Source: Flavobacteriaceae bacterium
GTDB lineage: Bacteria > Bacteroidota > Bacteroidia > Flavobacteriales > Flavobacteriaceae
Assembly (NCBI GenBank): GCA_947488595.1
Contig: CANKZI010000016.1
Span: 1 to 63,739, forward strand
Reading direction: 5' to 3'
DNA length: 63,739 nucleotides
The first letter of the stretch is position 1; every line of letters starts with the position of its first letter. Positions 26,370-35,623 of this stretch are shown one piece after another. The notes beneath the pieces were generated by a model. The model saw nothing but the letters and a program-made list of their open reading frames with translations, was not told where the DNA came from and ran no database searches. The translations under genes and the position numbers were made by a program.

Positions 26370-27773
26370 ATGAGTTCATTTGACGTAGTCGTTATTGGTT
26401 CTGGTCCAGGAGGATATGTTGCGGCAATTCGTTGCGCACAATTGGGTTTTACAACTGCAATCATCGAAAAATATACAACCCTTGGTGGCACCTGTTTGAA
26501 TGTAGGTTGCATTCCTTCCAAAGCATTATTATCATCGTCGCATCATTATGATGAAATCAAACATTTTGAAGAAAACGGTATCGAAATTTCTGGCGAAGTT
26601 AAAGTGAACCTAGAAAAAATGATTGCCCGAAAGCAAGCAGTTGTCGATCAAACTGTTGGTGGTATCAATTATTTGATGGACAAAAATAAAATTACAGTTT
26701 TTACTGGTTTGGGTTCATTTGTCGATGCAACTCATGTTGCAATTGCAAAAGCCGACGGCACTTCAGAAACCATTGAAGGTAAAAATATAATTATTGCAAC
26801 TGGTTCAAAACCATCATCTTTGCCATTTATAAAATTGGATAAAGAAAGAATTATAACTTCTACAGAAGCATTGAAGCTAAAAGAAATTCCAAAACATTTG
26901 ATTATTATTGGTGGTGGTGTTATCGGAATAGAATTGGGTCAAGTTTATCTGCGATTGGGTGCACAAGTTTCGGTTGTCGAATATTTGGACCGAATAATAC
27001 CAGGAATGGATAGTGCTTTATCTAAGGAATTGACCAAAGTTTTGAAAAAGCAGGGAATGAAATTTTATGTTTCCCACAAAGTTAAATCAGTAGAGCGTAA
27101 CGGTGCAACCGTGCAGGTTCAAGCCGAAAATGCCAAAGGAGAAACCTTGACATTAGAAGGCGATTATAGTTTGGTTTCGGTTGGCAGACGTCCTTACACC
27201 GATGGTTTACAAGCGGAAAATGCAGGTGTAAAGTTGACCGAAAAAGGACAAATTGAAGTCAATGACCATTTGCAAACCGGTATCCCAAATATTTATGCCA
27301 TTGGTGATGTGGTTCGTGGTGCAATGTTGGCGCACAAAGCGGAAGAAGAAGGCGTCATGGTTGCAGAAGTTATCGCAGGCCAAAAACCGCATATTGATTA
27401 CAATTTGATTCCTGGTGTGGTATACACTTGGCCAGAAGTGGCGGCGGTTGGACAAACCGAAGAGCAATTAAAAACAGCAGGCATGAATTATAAAGTGGGG
27501 AGTTTTCCATTTAAAGCATTGGGAAGAGCAAGAGCGAGTGGCGATTTGGATGGATTTGTGAAAATTCTTGCCGATGCCAAAACCGATGAAGTGCTTGGAG
27601 TGCACATGATTGGCGCACGTGTGGCCGATCTCATAGCTGAAACAGTTGTAGCAATGGAATTTAGAGCCTCTGCCGAAGATATTTCAAGAATGTCACATGC
27701 ACATCCTACATTCGCAGAAGCAATAAAAGAAGCGGCTTTGGCTGCAACAGACAATAGGCCTTTGCATTTGTAA
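26370..27773 (+). CDS. lpdA: Dihydrolipoyl dehydrogenase
   Basis: This 467-residue flavoprotein is the E3 component of 2-oxoacid dehydrogenase complexes; it reoxidises dihydrolipoamide with NAD+. The N-terminal FAD site is VVVIGSGPGGYVAAI. The redox-active disulfide is C42 and C47 in GGTCLNVGCIPSKALL. The NAD site is IIIGGGVIGIELG, and the C-terminal catalytic His-Glu motif is HAHPTFAEAIKEAA. A TAATTTTG box (26333-26340) lies 29 bases before the ATG. No E1 or E2 gene is adjacent. A strong terminator follows. Confidence 0.95.
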   Translation: MSSFDVVVIGSGPGGYVAAIRCAQLGFTTAIIEKYTTLGGTCLNVGCIPSKALLSSSHHYDEIKHFEENGIEISGEVKVNLEKMIARKQAVVDQTVGGINYLMDKNKITVFTGLGSFVDATHVAIAKADGTSETIEGKNIIIATGSKPSSLPFIKLDKERIITSTEALKLKEIPKHLIIIGGGVIGIELGQVYLRLGAQVSVVEYLDRIIPGMDSALSKELTKVLKKQGMKFYVSHKVKSVERNGATVQVQAENAKGETLTLEGDYSLVSVGRRPYTDGLQAENAGVKLTEKGQIEVNDHLQTGIPNIYAIGDVVRGAMLAHKAEEEGVMVAEVIAGQKPHIDYNLIPGVVYTWPEVAAVGQTEEQLKTAGMNYKVGSFPFKALGRARASGDLDGFVKILADAKTDEVLGVHMIGARVADLIAETVVAMEFRASAEDISRMSHAHPTFAEAIKEAALAATDNRPLHL

Positions 27774-27802
27774 TCTTCCAAAATTGAGTCATAAAAATGT
27801 AC

Positions 27803-27831
27803 AAAAACCCGCTTCAACTTAGCGGGTTTTT
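27803..27831. terminator. Terminator of lpdA
   Basis: A perfect 11-base stem AAAAACCCGCT (27803-27813) and AGCGGGTTTTT (27821-27831) with a 7-base loop lies 29 bases after the lpdA stop codon. Confidence 0.88.
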
Positions 27832-28055
27832 GCTATTATTGCAATACAATTAAAGACTTTTAATTACCGCAATAAACGCATATTAAAAAAAAAATTTTGT
27901 AAATTAATGCCGGCATTATTATAATTTCTGCTACTATAAATAGTTGATCAATAAAATATCTTATGATCCACAGATAGTGAAAATATAGAAGACTTAATTT
28001 TGAATAAATGCTTGTTAAAAGTCATCCATCAGAATGAACTTCAAAAAAAGCAAAT

Positions 28056-29414
28056 TTATAGCCCTAGGAAATCCCTATACCAATTTCCTGATTGTTTGAT
28101 GGTGCGCTTTTGCGTATCAAAATCAACGTGTATTAAGCCAAAACGAGCATGGTAACCTTCTGCCCATTCAAAATTATCGGTCAAGCTCCAAACAAAATAA
28201 CCAGCAATATTAATTCCTTCTTTTTTTGCTTTTAGTAGTTGTTTTAAGTTGGCTCGAATGTAATCCATACGTTCATAATCCATCACTTTTTCATCAATAA
28301 TATGGTCTTCAAAAGCAGCACCGTTTTCGGTGATTATAATAACAGGTAGATTTTCATAAACCGCCAATTTTTTCACTAATTCATAAATAGCTGGCGGATA
28401 TACTTCCCACCCCATTGCTGTATAAGGAACATTCCGAATGGAGGCTTTGACCAATGCGGCTGAGATGTAAGGTGTAAAAATAGACGATTTCACAATTTCT
28501 CTAGTGTAACATTGTATGCCAATAAAATCAAAATTAAAAGCTAAATTATTATCGTCATCCGGCAAGACAAAAGGCTTCATTTTTTTTAAGAATGTCAAAT
28601 CAGATTCTGGATATCCCATGCCTAAAATTGGTTCGATAAACATGCGATTTAATAAAGTATCGACTCTTTTTGCAGCGGCAATATCACTTTTTTTTGGCGA
28701 AACAGGTTCAGTATGCGTGCAAGAAAAAGTAGTTCCTATGCTAGCGTTAGGAAGTCTGCAGCGTAAAATTTTTGCGCCCGCTACGGTTGCTAAAGTAACA
28801 TGATGAATCGCTTTGAGGTAATTGGTTAATCCCTTTTTTCCAGGCGCATGAACTCCAAGAAAGTAGCCCGCACCAGTAAATACTGAAGGTTCATTCATCA
28901 CCATCCAATGATTGACGCGATCACCAAAAACATTGGCGCATAAAGCAGTATATTCTGAAAACCATGCAATGCTTTCGCGATTGGTCCATCCGCCTTTTAA
29001 TTCGAGTGCATGCGGTAGATCCCAATGGTAGATCGTAATCCAAGGTGTTATTCCACATTCAAGTAAAAAATCGATAACACGGTTATAATATTCAATGCCT
29101 TTTTGGTTGACATCGCCTACACCTTCAGGAATTAGTCTGCTCCAACTTAAAGAAAATCGGTAATTGGGAATATTTAAATCCCGAATCAGATGAATATCTT
29201 CTTTATAATTATTGTAAAAATCACACGCAGTTTGTGCGTGATGTCCGCCTTTAATTTTATTCTTTAATGATGAAAATACGTCCCAAACAGAAAGACCTTT
29301 TCCGTCGGCATCGTGTGCGCCTTCAATTTGAAAAGCAGCACTTGCAACTCCCCATTGGAAGTTTTTTCCAAAATCTGCCTTGTTTAGGTCAAGGCCAATA
29401 AAGTCATCCATCAA
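28056..29414 (-). CDS. GH1 family beta-glucosidase
   Basis: This 452-residue glycoside hydrolase of family 1 cleaves beta-glucosides or related beta-glycosides. FQWGVASAAFQIEGA (about 19-33) is the N-terminal signature, the acid/base Glu is E175 in VMNEPSVF, and the nucleophile is E363 in IITENGAAF. There is no signal peptide, so it acts in the cytoplasm on imported sugars. A second ATG directly after the first (29411) is an alternative start. It is a single gene; no SusC/SusD pair or sugar transporter is next to it, so its natural substrate is not indicated. Confidence 0.93.
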   Translation of the reverse strand: MMDDFIGLDLNKADFGKNFQWGVASAAFQIEGAHDADGKGLSVWDVFSSLKNKIKGGHHAQTACDFYNNYKEDIHLIRDLNIPNYRFSLSWSRLIPEGVGDVNQKGIEYYNRVIDFLLECGITPWITIYHWDLPHALELKGGWTNRESIAWFSEYTALCANVFGDRVNHWMVMNEPSVFTGAGYFLGVHAPGKKGLTNYLKAIHHVTLATVAGAKILRCRLPNASIGTTFSCTHTEPVSPKKSDIAAAKRVDTLLNRMFIEPILGMGYPESDLTFLKKMKPFVLPDDDNNLAFNFDFIGIQCYTREIVKSSIFTPYISAALVKASIRNVPYTAMGWEVYPPAIYELVKKLAVYENLPVIIITENGAAFEDHIIDEKVMDYERMDYIRANLKQLLKAKKEGINIAGYFVWSLTDNFEWAEGYHARFGLIHVDFDTQKRTIKQSGNWYRDFLGL

Positions 29415-29847
29415 ACAGTTGTTTTCAAAAAGTAAAAACGATTAATGAAGAAATGTAGATTGCATCGCTTTAAAAAATAGCCATTGCTTCAAAGCTACTA
29501 AAAAATTAAAATAATTCATATCGCGCATTTTCATCAAATTAAGACCATTGTTATTATTTGATAATGAGGTAGTTGTTATTAAATTGTTAAGATTAAATTT
29601 AAATTATGCTTTATAATCAATTACAGTTTTTTTAGTGAATCATGTTTTTTTACTATGTTCGATTGGGATCTCCACTATATTTAGTGGTCTTGGCTTTTAC
29701 CAATAAAGTAAAAGCTACAATAGTTGTGCAGATAACATACAATAAAATAAAAGTAAAGGTCTTATGATTGCATTGATAATAATGCATTGCCCTGGGTTTG
29801 GTAATGCAGTTTTAAAAATCAGAATCGCTCTACAGTCTATAAAACAA
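29415..29847. other. 433-base AT-rich gap
   Basis: This region lies upstream of the GH1 gene and downstream of the DUF4258-like gene. Positions 29415-29650 contain no gene I can support and no repeat. A possible small membrane-protein frame sits at 29653-29787 on the minus strand. No tRNA or structured RNA was recognised. Confidence 0.5.
29653..29787 (-). CDS. Possible 44-residue single-span membrane protein
   Basis: A short frame starts at the ATG at 29787 (MHYYQCNHK), continues into one hydrophobic helix (FTFILLYVICTTIVAFTLLV) and ends with a basic and polar tail (KAKTTKYSGDPNRT). The pattern of a helix flanked by a positive tail is protein-like, and an in-frame stop lies just upstream of the ATG, so it is not a remnant of a longer frame. 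There is no family evidence. It could also be chance. Confidence 0.25.
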   Translation of the reverse strand: MHYYQCNHKTFTFILLYVICTTIVAFTLLVKAKTTKYSGDPNRT

Positions 29848-30219
29848 CTACTTTTTGATGTCTTTTAACACCACTTTATTAGAATAATTAATTACTTCGA
29901 GTATAATAGGTTGCTCTTTAGCAGTTTTACCTTCAATTATATAAAGTTTTCCTCCTTGTATTTTGACATTACTCTTGTCAAAATCGATGTCACCATAAGT
30001 AAGCGTTTTTCTAATATCGCTGGTATCTATACACTTTTGAGCGATTTTTTTTGCAGCTGTATCCGAATAATAAAAAGGCTTACTTCTTAAATCTTTGAGC
30101 ACCCGTGCATTCGGAAAATAACTACAACCAGATTCTTTTCCGTTTAAAATCATAAATAAAAACACCATTCCCACTAAGAATCCAAACAGATAATAGGCCA
30201 AACGTTGGTAAAATTTCAT
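29848..30219 (-). CDS. DUF4258-like membrane-anchored protein
   Basis: This 123-residue protein has an N-terminal membrane segment (about residues 9-26, YLFGFLVGMVFLFMIL), then a soluble domain with YFPNARVLKDLRSKPFYYSD and LTYGDIDFDKSN. I recall this pattern from flavobacterial proteins annotated as DUF4258, but that name is from memory. A well-spaced promoter lies upstream, inside the 3' end of ald, which suggests its own transcription. Function is unknown. Confidence 0.7.
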   Translation of the reverse strand: MKFYQRLAYYLFGFLVGMVFLFMILNGKESGCSYFPNARVLKDLRSKPFYYSDTAAKKIAQKCIDTSDIRKTLTYGDIDFDKSNVKIQGGKLYIIEGKTAKEQPIILEVINYSNKVVLKDIKK

Positions 30220-30233
30220 TGCTATTTTTTTTG

Positions 30234-30265
30234 CAAAGGTAATCGAAAGTTAGTCTAAAACACAA
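30234..30265 (-). promoter_or_regulatory. Flavobacterial-type promoter for the DUF4258-like gene
   Basis: On the minus strand TTG (30265-30263) is followed after 21 bases by TACCTTTG (30241-30234), matching TTG-N17-23-TAnnTTTG. It lies 14 bases upstream of the start codon at 30219. The TTG element falls within the last codons of ald. Confidence 0.5.
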
Positions 30266-31448
30266 TCAAATTAATGTCACTGCTTGTAATGCCAAACCAT
30301 TCACCAATCGCTTTGTTGGTCAAAATACCATGATAAAAATAAACACCATGTTTCAATCCGTTGTTACAGCGAATGGCGCTTTCGATGCCACCATCTTCGG
30401 CAATTTGCAATAAATAGGGTGTGAGAATATTGCTGATGGAAAGCGAAGCCGTTTTGGAATAACGGGAAGGAATATTTGGAACACAATAATGAATCACATT
30501 GTTTTTTACAAAAGTAGGTTTTTCATGGGAGGTTACTTCGGAAGTTTCAAAACAACCGCCTGTATCAATGCTGACATCGACAATCACAGCGCCTTTTTTC
30601 ATGTGTTCCACCATCGTTTCCGAAACCACAACCGGACAACGCTCTTTGCCGCGCATGGCGCCAATAGCAACATCGCAGCGTCGTAATGCTTTTAATAATG
30701 ATTTTGGTTGTATTGTAGAAGTAAAAATGCGATGGCTTAAATTGTTTTGCAAACGGCGTAATTTTGTAATCGAATTGTCAAAAACTTTTACGTTTGCGCC
30801 TAATCCGATGGCTGTTTTTGCAGCAAATTCGCCTACTGTTCCAGCACCAATAATGACGACATCTGTTGGTGGCACACCAGTAATATTGCCAAATAAAAGA
30901 CCTTTTCCCAAATGATTATTGATCATTAATTCGGCAGCCACAAGAATTGAAGCCGTGCCTGCAATTTCACTCAGTGATTTTACAGCAGGATAGGAGCCAT
31001 CGTCGTCTTTGATGAATTCAAAAGCCAATGCGGTAATTTTCTTTTTGTGTAAAGCTTCAAAATATTCTATCTTTCTGGTTTTGAGTTGTATGGCCGATAT
31101 AAAAATCGTTTCTGGAAGTATCATTTCGATTTCTTCAATTGTTGGCGGCTCGACTTTTATAAGCATCGGACAACCGAAAACTTTTTTGGTATCTTGAGTG
31201 ATTTCAGCTCCAGCGTCGCTGTACTCTTTATCCGAATAACTTGCACTAGCGCCAGCTCCCGACTCAAGCATCACCCGATGTCCATGCGAAACCAACGAAT
31301 TTACAGCATCTGGTGTCAAACAAATCCTGCGCTCTTGAAAACACGTTTCTTTTGGAATTCCAATAAAAAGGGCGCTCTTGTGACGTGCTATTTCGAGTTT
31401 TTCTTCTTGTGGAAGCAATTGTTGTTTGGTAAACGGTGTTAATGACAT
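30255..31448 (-). CDS. ald: Alanine dehydrogenase
   Basis: This 397-residue NAD-dependent enzyme interconverts alanine with pyruvate and ammonia. The N-terminal AlaDh domain has IGIPKETCFQERRICLTPDAV and HRVMLESGAGASASYSD. The Rossmann domain has DVVIIGAGTVGEFAAKTAIGLG, followed by KRxxKK-like spacing and VIVDVSIDTGGCFETSEVT. The last segment (VPNIPSRYSKTASLSISN) is typical. Saccharopine-dehydrogenase-like members of this fold are an alternative, but length and motifs favour alanine dehydrogenase. It is a single gene in the minus-strand block. Confidence 0.9.
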   Translation of the reverse strand: MSLTPFTKQQLLPQEEKLEIARHKSALFIGIPKETCFQERRICLTPDAVNSLVSHGHRVMLESGAGASASYSDKEYSDAGAEITQDTKKVFGCPMLIKVEPPTIEEIEMILPETIFISAIQLKTRKIEYFEALHKKKITALAFEFIKDDDGSYPAVKSLSEIAGTASILVAAELMINNHLGKGLLFGNITGVPPTDVVIIGAGTVGEFAAKTAIGLGANVKVFDNSITKLRRLQNNLSHRIFTSTIQPKSLLKALRRCDVAIGAMRGKERCPVVVSETMVEHMKKGAVIVDVSIDTGGCFETSEVTSHEKPTFVKNNVIHYCVPNIPSRYSKTASLSISNILTPYLLQIAEDGGIESAIRCNNGLKHGVYFYHGILTNKAIGEWFGITSSDINLIVF

Positions 31449-31653
31449 AAAAAAATGCTGTTAATTATCGGTCTAAGTTAACAAAAAACAACAAATTAAC
31501 AAAGTCGAAATTGGCGAACTTTTATAATCGATTTGCAAGTATTACAAAAAAAATTTTGTCAAATCAATTGCATCGTAATTTGAAAGAAAATTTGAAAAGA
31601 CAGCTACAATTATAGCATGCTTTAAGAAAACCAGAATGCTTCATTAAAATTGA

Positions 31654-32061
31654 TTATTGCAAACTCACTTGGCGTTTTCCATTGGGTAAGGTTTGGATTG
31701 TAATGACAGAATGTTGTTGCGGAATCAAACTCGGAATTTTCTCTGCCCATTCAATAAAACACCATTCACCAGAATAAAGGTATTCGTCGATACCCATATC
31801 GTAAGCTTCGGCCTCATTTTTTAATCGGTAAACATCAAAATGATAAATCAATTGTCCGTTTTTGGCTTCATATTCATTTACCAATGAAAAAGTAGGACTT
31901 GATGTAGCCGAACTTACACCCAGATTTTTTGCCAAAGCCTTAATGAGCGTCGTTTTTCCTGCGCCCATGGCACCGTTAAAAAGTATAATTTTAGAAGGAT
32001 TTTTACTGATTATTTGTTGTGCGGTTTGATTGATCTCTTCTAAAGAAAAAATGATTTCCAT
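31654..32061 (-). CDS. tsaE: tRNA threonylcarbamoyladenosine biosynthesis ATPase TsaE
   Basis: This 135-residue P-loop protein starts at the ATG at 32061 (MEIIFSLEEINQTAQ). A 15-residue extension to 32106 would overlap porX and lacks family resemblance. The Walker A is NGAMGAGKTTLIKAL (about 30-44), followed by SPTFSLVNEYE and the FIEWAEKIP motif. TsaE works with TsaB and TsaD in the cytoplasm to build the t6A modification at position 37 of tRNAs. It follows porX by 13 bases, so the two share a transcript. Confidence 0.93.
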   Translation of the reverse strand: MEIIFSLEEINQTAQQIISKNPSKIILFNGAMGAGKTTLIKALAKNLGVSSATSSPTFSLVNEYEAKNGQLIYHFDVYRLKNEAEAYDMGIDEYLYSGEWCFIEWAEKIPSLIPQQHSVITIQTLPNGKRQVSLQ

Positions 32062-32074
32062 AGTTGCCTTTCTT

Positions 32075-33628
32075 TTATTTAGGATTAAAAACCAAAAATG
32101 GAACAATCATTTCTTCAAGCGAAATGCCACCATGTTGGTACGTATTTCTGTAATAACTCACATAATGATTGTAATTATTTACGTAAGCCAAAAACAAATC
32201 GTTTTTTGCAAAAATATACGAACTGCTCATATTAATTGTCGGCAAACCGATTTTTTTTGGATCGCGAATGGCATAAACATCTTTGGATTCATAAGTCAAA
32301 CTGCGTCCAGTTTTATAACGAAGATTCAAACTTGTATTTTTATCGCCAATCACTTTTGAGGGATTTTTTACGTTTATCGTTCCGTGATCAGTAGTAATAA
32401 TAAGTTTAAATCCTAATTTTTGTGCTTGTTGAATGATTTCTAGCAAAGGTGAATTTTTGAACCAACTCAATGTTAATGAGCGGTATGCTTTGTCGTCGGA
32501 AGCCAATTCTTTTACAACATCCATTTCGGTTTTGGCGTGCGACAGCATGTCTACAAAATTATAAACTACTGTTACCAAGTCATTGTTTTTAAATGATTTA
32601 AAATTTTCCACGAGTTTTTTTCCAGCAGCTAAATTCGTGATTTTAAAATAATCTTGTTTGATGTTCAATCCCAATTTTTTCAATTGTTCTGATAAAAATT
32701 CGGCTTCGAACAAATTTTTACCGCCATCTTCAACATCATTTTTCCAATATTGTGGGTACTGTTTTTCCATTTCAACAGGCAAAAGACCCGAAAAAATAGC
32801 ATTCCGTGCATACTGAGTCGCTGTTGGAAGCATCGCATAATACGGTGTTTCTTTTTCTAGTTTATAATGGTTGGCGACCACACTTTCAAAGACTTTCCAT
32901 TGGTCGTAACGCAAATTATCAATCACCACAAAAAGAATAGGTTTGTCTTTTTTCTTTAATTCAGGTGCCACCAATTCTTTAAACAAGGTATGCGACAAAA
33001 CAGGTTTTTCGGTTTTCGGATCGAACCAATCTTCATAGTTACGTTCAATAAATTTACCAAAATGACTGTTGGCTTCAACTTTTTGGGATTCTAAAATCTC
33101 AATCATGGCATGGTCTTCGATATTTTCGAGTTCGATTTCCCAAAATATCAATTTTTTATACAATTCTATCCAGTCTTGATAGCTATTTACTGTCGAAAGT
33201 TCTAAGGCAATTTTTCGGAATTCTTTCTGATAATCTAAAGTTGTTTTTTCAGAAACCAAGCGGGAATGGTCCAAGTTTTTCTTTAAACTCAACAAAATCT
33301 GGTTTGGATTCACAGGTTTTATCAAGTAATCAGCAATTTTAGAACCGATGGCTTCTTCCATAATATATTCTTCTTCACTTTTGGTAATCATGATTACTGG
33401 AGTTGAAGTTTTTTTTTCTTTAATCTCTTGAAGTGTTTCCAAGCCACTCATTCCGGGCATATTCTCGTCTAAAAACACAATATCAAAATTACCGTCTTCA
33501 AAAATATCAACTGCATCGCGACCGTTATTGCAAGTGGTTACATCATAATTCTTTTTTTCGAGAAATAGAATGTGTGGTTTGAGCAAATCAATTTCGTCGT
33601 CAACCCAAAGTATCTTTATTTTTTCCAT
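32075..33628 (-). CDS. porX: PorX-type response regulator with alkaline-phosphatase-like (PglZ) domain
   Basis: This 517-residue protein is counted from the ATG at 33628 (MEKIKILWVDDEID). An upstream in-frame ATG at 33745 would add 39 residues before the receiver domain and is unlikely. The receiver domain (about 1-120) has the acidic pair D10, D11, the phospho-acceptor D54 in IVFLDENMPG and K102 in YLIKPV. The rest is a PglZ/alkaline-phosphatase-fold domain with VVIDNLRYDQW and ITTDHGT. PorX regulates the type IX secretion system with the kinase PorY, as known from Porphyromonas and Flavobacterium. It sits directly ahead of tsaE. Confidence 0.93.
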   Translation of the reverse strand: MEKIKILWVDDEIDLLKPHILFLEKKNYDVTTCNNGRDAVDIFEDGNFDIVFLDENMPGMSGLETLQEIKEKKTSTPVIMITKSEEEYIMEEAIGSKIADYLIKPVNPNQILLSLKKNLDHSRLVSEKTTLDYQKEFRKIALELSTVNSYQDWIELYKKLIFWEIELENIEDHAMIEILESQKVEANSHFGKFIERNYEDWFDPKTEKPVLSHTLFKELVAPELKKKDKPILFVVIDNLRYDQWKVFESVVANHYKLEKETPYYAMLPTATQYARNAIFSGLLPVEMEKQYPQYWKNDVEDGGKNLFEAEFLSEQLKKLGLNIKQDYFKITNLAAGKKLVENFKSFKNNDLVTVVYNFVDMLSHAKTEMDVVKELASDDKAYRSLTLSWFKNSPLLEIIQQAQKLGFKLIITTDHGTINVKNPSKVIGDKNTSLNLRYKTGRSLTYESKDVYAIRDPKKIGLPTINMSSSYIFAKNDLFLAYVNNYNHYVSYYRNTYQHGGISLEEMIVPFLVFNPK

Positions 33629-33806
33629 GTTTGTAGTTAATTTATTGGCCAATTTAACATTTATTGAACGGTATTTTCTTAAAAGTATTGTAAAATCTTG
33701 CAGAAAGAATTGCTTATTGGTCAAGGTGTATACGATAGTATTCATTTTGCAATAATTAACGTTTTTATCAATATTAATGTTACTTTTATGTTTTAATAAC
33801 TATCAT

Positions 33807-35546
33807 ATGAAAAAAACATTTCTCTTTATTATTGTTGCCACGTTGTTCATTTCTTGTCAGAAAATAGAAAATAAAACAGATGCTAATAAAGCATTTGATG
33901 CCTATAAAAATAATTTTGTAAACCAACTTTGGGAAGTTTATCCAGGTTGGGCAAGCAATCAAGGTTTTCACAAATGGGACAGTATTTTGGTGGTGCCCAA
34001 TGCAAATTCTAGAAGTAAGGAATTGGCATTTGCCCAAGCCAATTTGGATTCTTTAAAAAATTATGCAATTTCAAATTTAAATCCCAACAATAGGACCGAT
34101 CATAAAATGATTGAAAATCAATTGTTATCGATTATTTTTAGTATAAATGATTTGAAAGCTTTCGAATGGAATCCTTCTGATTATAATGTTTGTGGTGCTT
34201 TTGCAGAAATTATTAATGGCAATTATGACAAGCTCGAAGTTCGTTTACGGAATTTTGATTTGAAAATGAATAATGTTCCAGCCTTTTATCAAGCAGCAAA
34301 AGCGAATATAAAAAATCCTACGATTGAGCATACTGAATTGGCAATTGCACAAAATTTAGGTGGTATTTCGGTTTTTGAAAATGATTTTGTTACGGCTTTG
34401 AATAAATCCAATTTCACCGTTGTTGAAAAAGACAAAATGAAAGCCAAGGCCAAACAATCGGTCGAAGCAATCAAAGATTTTGTTGCTTGGTTAAAAAGTA
34501 ACAAAAATGCGAATCCAAGCAGTTTCCGTTTGGGAAAAGATTTGTATGCAAAGAAATTTGAATTGGACATACAATCAGCCATTACAGCCGACGCCACTTA
34601 CAATAAAGCTTTAGCGCACAAGCAAGAATTGCATGATAAAATGTTTGTTTTGTCCAATAAATTATGGTCAAAATATATGGGAAATGCAGAAAAACCTACT
34701 GATAGACTCGATTTAATCAAACAAGTTATTGACAAGATTTCGTTGCAACACGCTCAACCTGAAGCGTTTCAATCGGCTATCGAAAAACAAATCCCAATGC
34801 TTGTTGAATTTATTAAAAAGGAAGATTTGATTTATATTGATCCTTCAAAACCATTGGTCGTTCGAAAAGAGCCCGATTATATGGCTGGCGTTGCAGGTGC
34901 TTCCATTTCAGCGCCAGGTCCGTACGATAAAAATGCCAATACCTATTATAATGTGGGCAGTCTTTCGGGTTGGACCAAAGAAGATGCTGAGAGTTATTTG
35001 CGCGAATACAACGATTATATTTTACAAATTTTGAATATTCATGAAGCGATTCCAGGACATTACACCCAATTGGTTTACAGCAATCAATCGCCAAGTATTA
35101 TCAAATCATTATTCGGAAATGGCGCAATGATTGAAGGTTGGGCAGTTTATACCGAAATCATGATGCTCGAAAACGGTTATGCCAATTCGGACGAAATGTG
35201 GTTGATGTATTATAAATGGAATTTAAGAACAACTTGTAACACCATTTTAGATATTAGCGTGCACACCAAAGAGATGACAAAAATTGCAGCCATCGATTTG
35301 CTTACAAGACAAGCGTTTCAACAAAAAGCCGAAGCTGAAGGAAAATGGAAAAGGGTTACTTTGTCTCAAGTACAATTGTGTTCCTATTTTTCGGGCTATA
35401 GTGAAATTTATGATTTTAGGAAAGCTATGCAACAAAAAATGGGAGCGAAGTTCAATTTGAAAAAATTTCATGAACAATTTTTGAGTTACGGCAGTGCGCC
35501 AGTGAAATATATTAAAGAGTTGATGCTTTCGGATATAGAAAAATAA
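33807..35546 (+). CDS. DUF885 family lipoprotein, probable metallopeptidase
   Basis: This 579-residue protein is counted from the ATG at 33807, which gives MKKTFLFIIVATLFISCQKI, a lipoprotein signal; the frame from 33777 only adds ten residues in front. DUF885 proteins are gluzincin-like peptidases. The conserved NIHEAIPGHYTQ near residue 415 carries the HExxxGH zinc motif, and WAVYTEIMMLENG follows with a further Glu ligand. The product is expected to be lipid-anchored in the envelope and to act on peptides. It is divergent from porX. Confidence 0.9.
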   Translation: MKKTFLFIIVATLFISCQKIENKTDANKAFDAYKNNFVNQLWEVYPGWASNQGFHKWDSILVVPNANSRSKELAFAQANLDSLKNYAISNLNPNNRTDHKMIENQLLSIIFSINDLKAFEWNPSDYNVCGAFAEIINGNYDKLEVRLRNFDLKMNNVPAFYQAAKANIKNPTIEHTELAIAQNLGGISVFENDFVTALNKSNFTVVEKDKMKAKAKQSVEAIKDFVAWLKSNKNANPSSFRLGKDLYAKKFELDIQSAITADATYNKALAHKQELHDKMFVLSNKLWSKYMGNAEKPTDRLDLIKQVIDKISLQHAQPEAFQSAIEKQIPMLVEFIKKEDLIYIDPSKPLVVRKEPDYMAGVAGASISAPGPYDKNANTYYNVGSLSGWTKEDAESYLREYNDYILQILNIHEAIPGHYTQLVYSNQSPSIIKSLFGNGAMIEGWAVYTEIMMLENGYANSDEMWLMYYKWNLRTTCNTILDISVHTKEMTKIAAIDLLTRQAFQQKAEAEGKWKRVTLSQVQLCSYFSGYSEIYDFRKAMQQKMGAKFNLKKFHEQFLSYGSAPVKYIKELMLSDIEK

Positions 35547-35563
35547 TCGGTTTCACAATACAC

Positions 35564-35603
35564 TAAAAAAAAGCGCAAATATTAAAATTTTGCGCTTTTT
35601 TTC
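35564..35603. terminator. Bidirectional terminator between DUF885 gene and catabolic cluster
   Basis: A stem GCGCAAA (35573-35579) and TTTGCGC (35589-35595 region), extended by an A-run on the left and a T-run on the right, encloses an AT-rich loop. It lies between two convergent stop codons (35546 and 35624), so it can close both the DUF885 gene and the catabolic operon. Confidence 0.8.
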
Positions 35604-35623
35604 TGCTTTTAGTTGAATTTGTA

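Noticed and set aside
27832..28055. Possible structured RNA between lpdA and the GH1 gene
   Set aside because: AT-rich sequence with no stable stem beyond the lpdA terminator and no recognisable tRNA or riboswitch elements.
33629..33745. N-terminal extension of PorX
   Set aside because: The added 39 residues precede a receiver domain that starts normally at MEKIKILWVDDE, so the extension is probably leader DNA.
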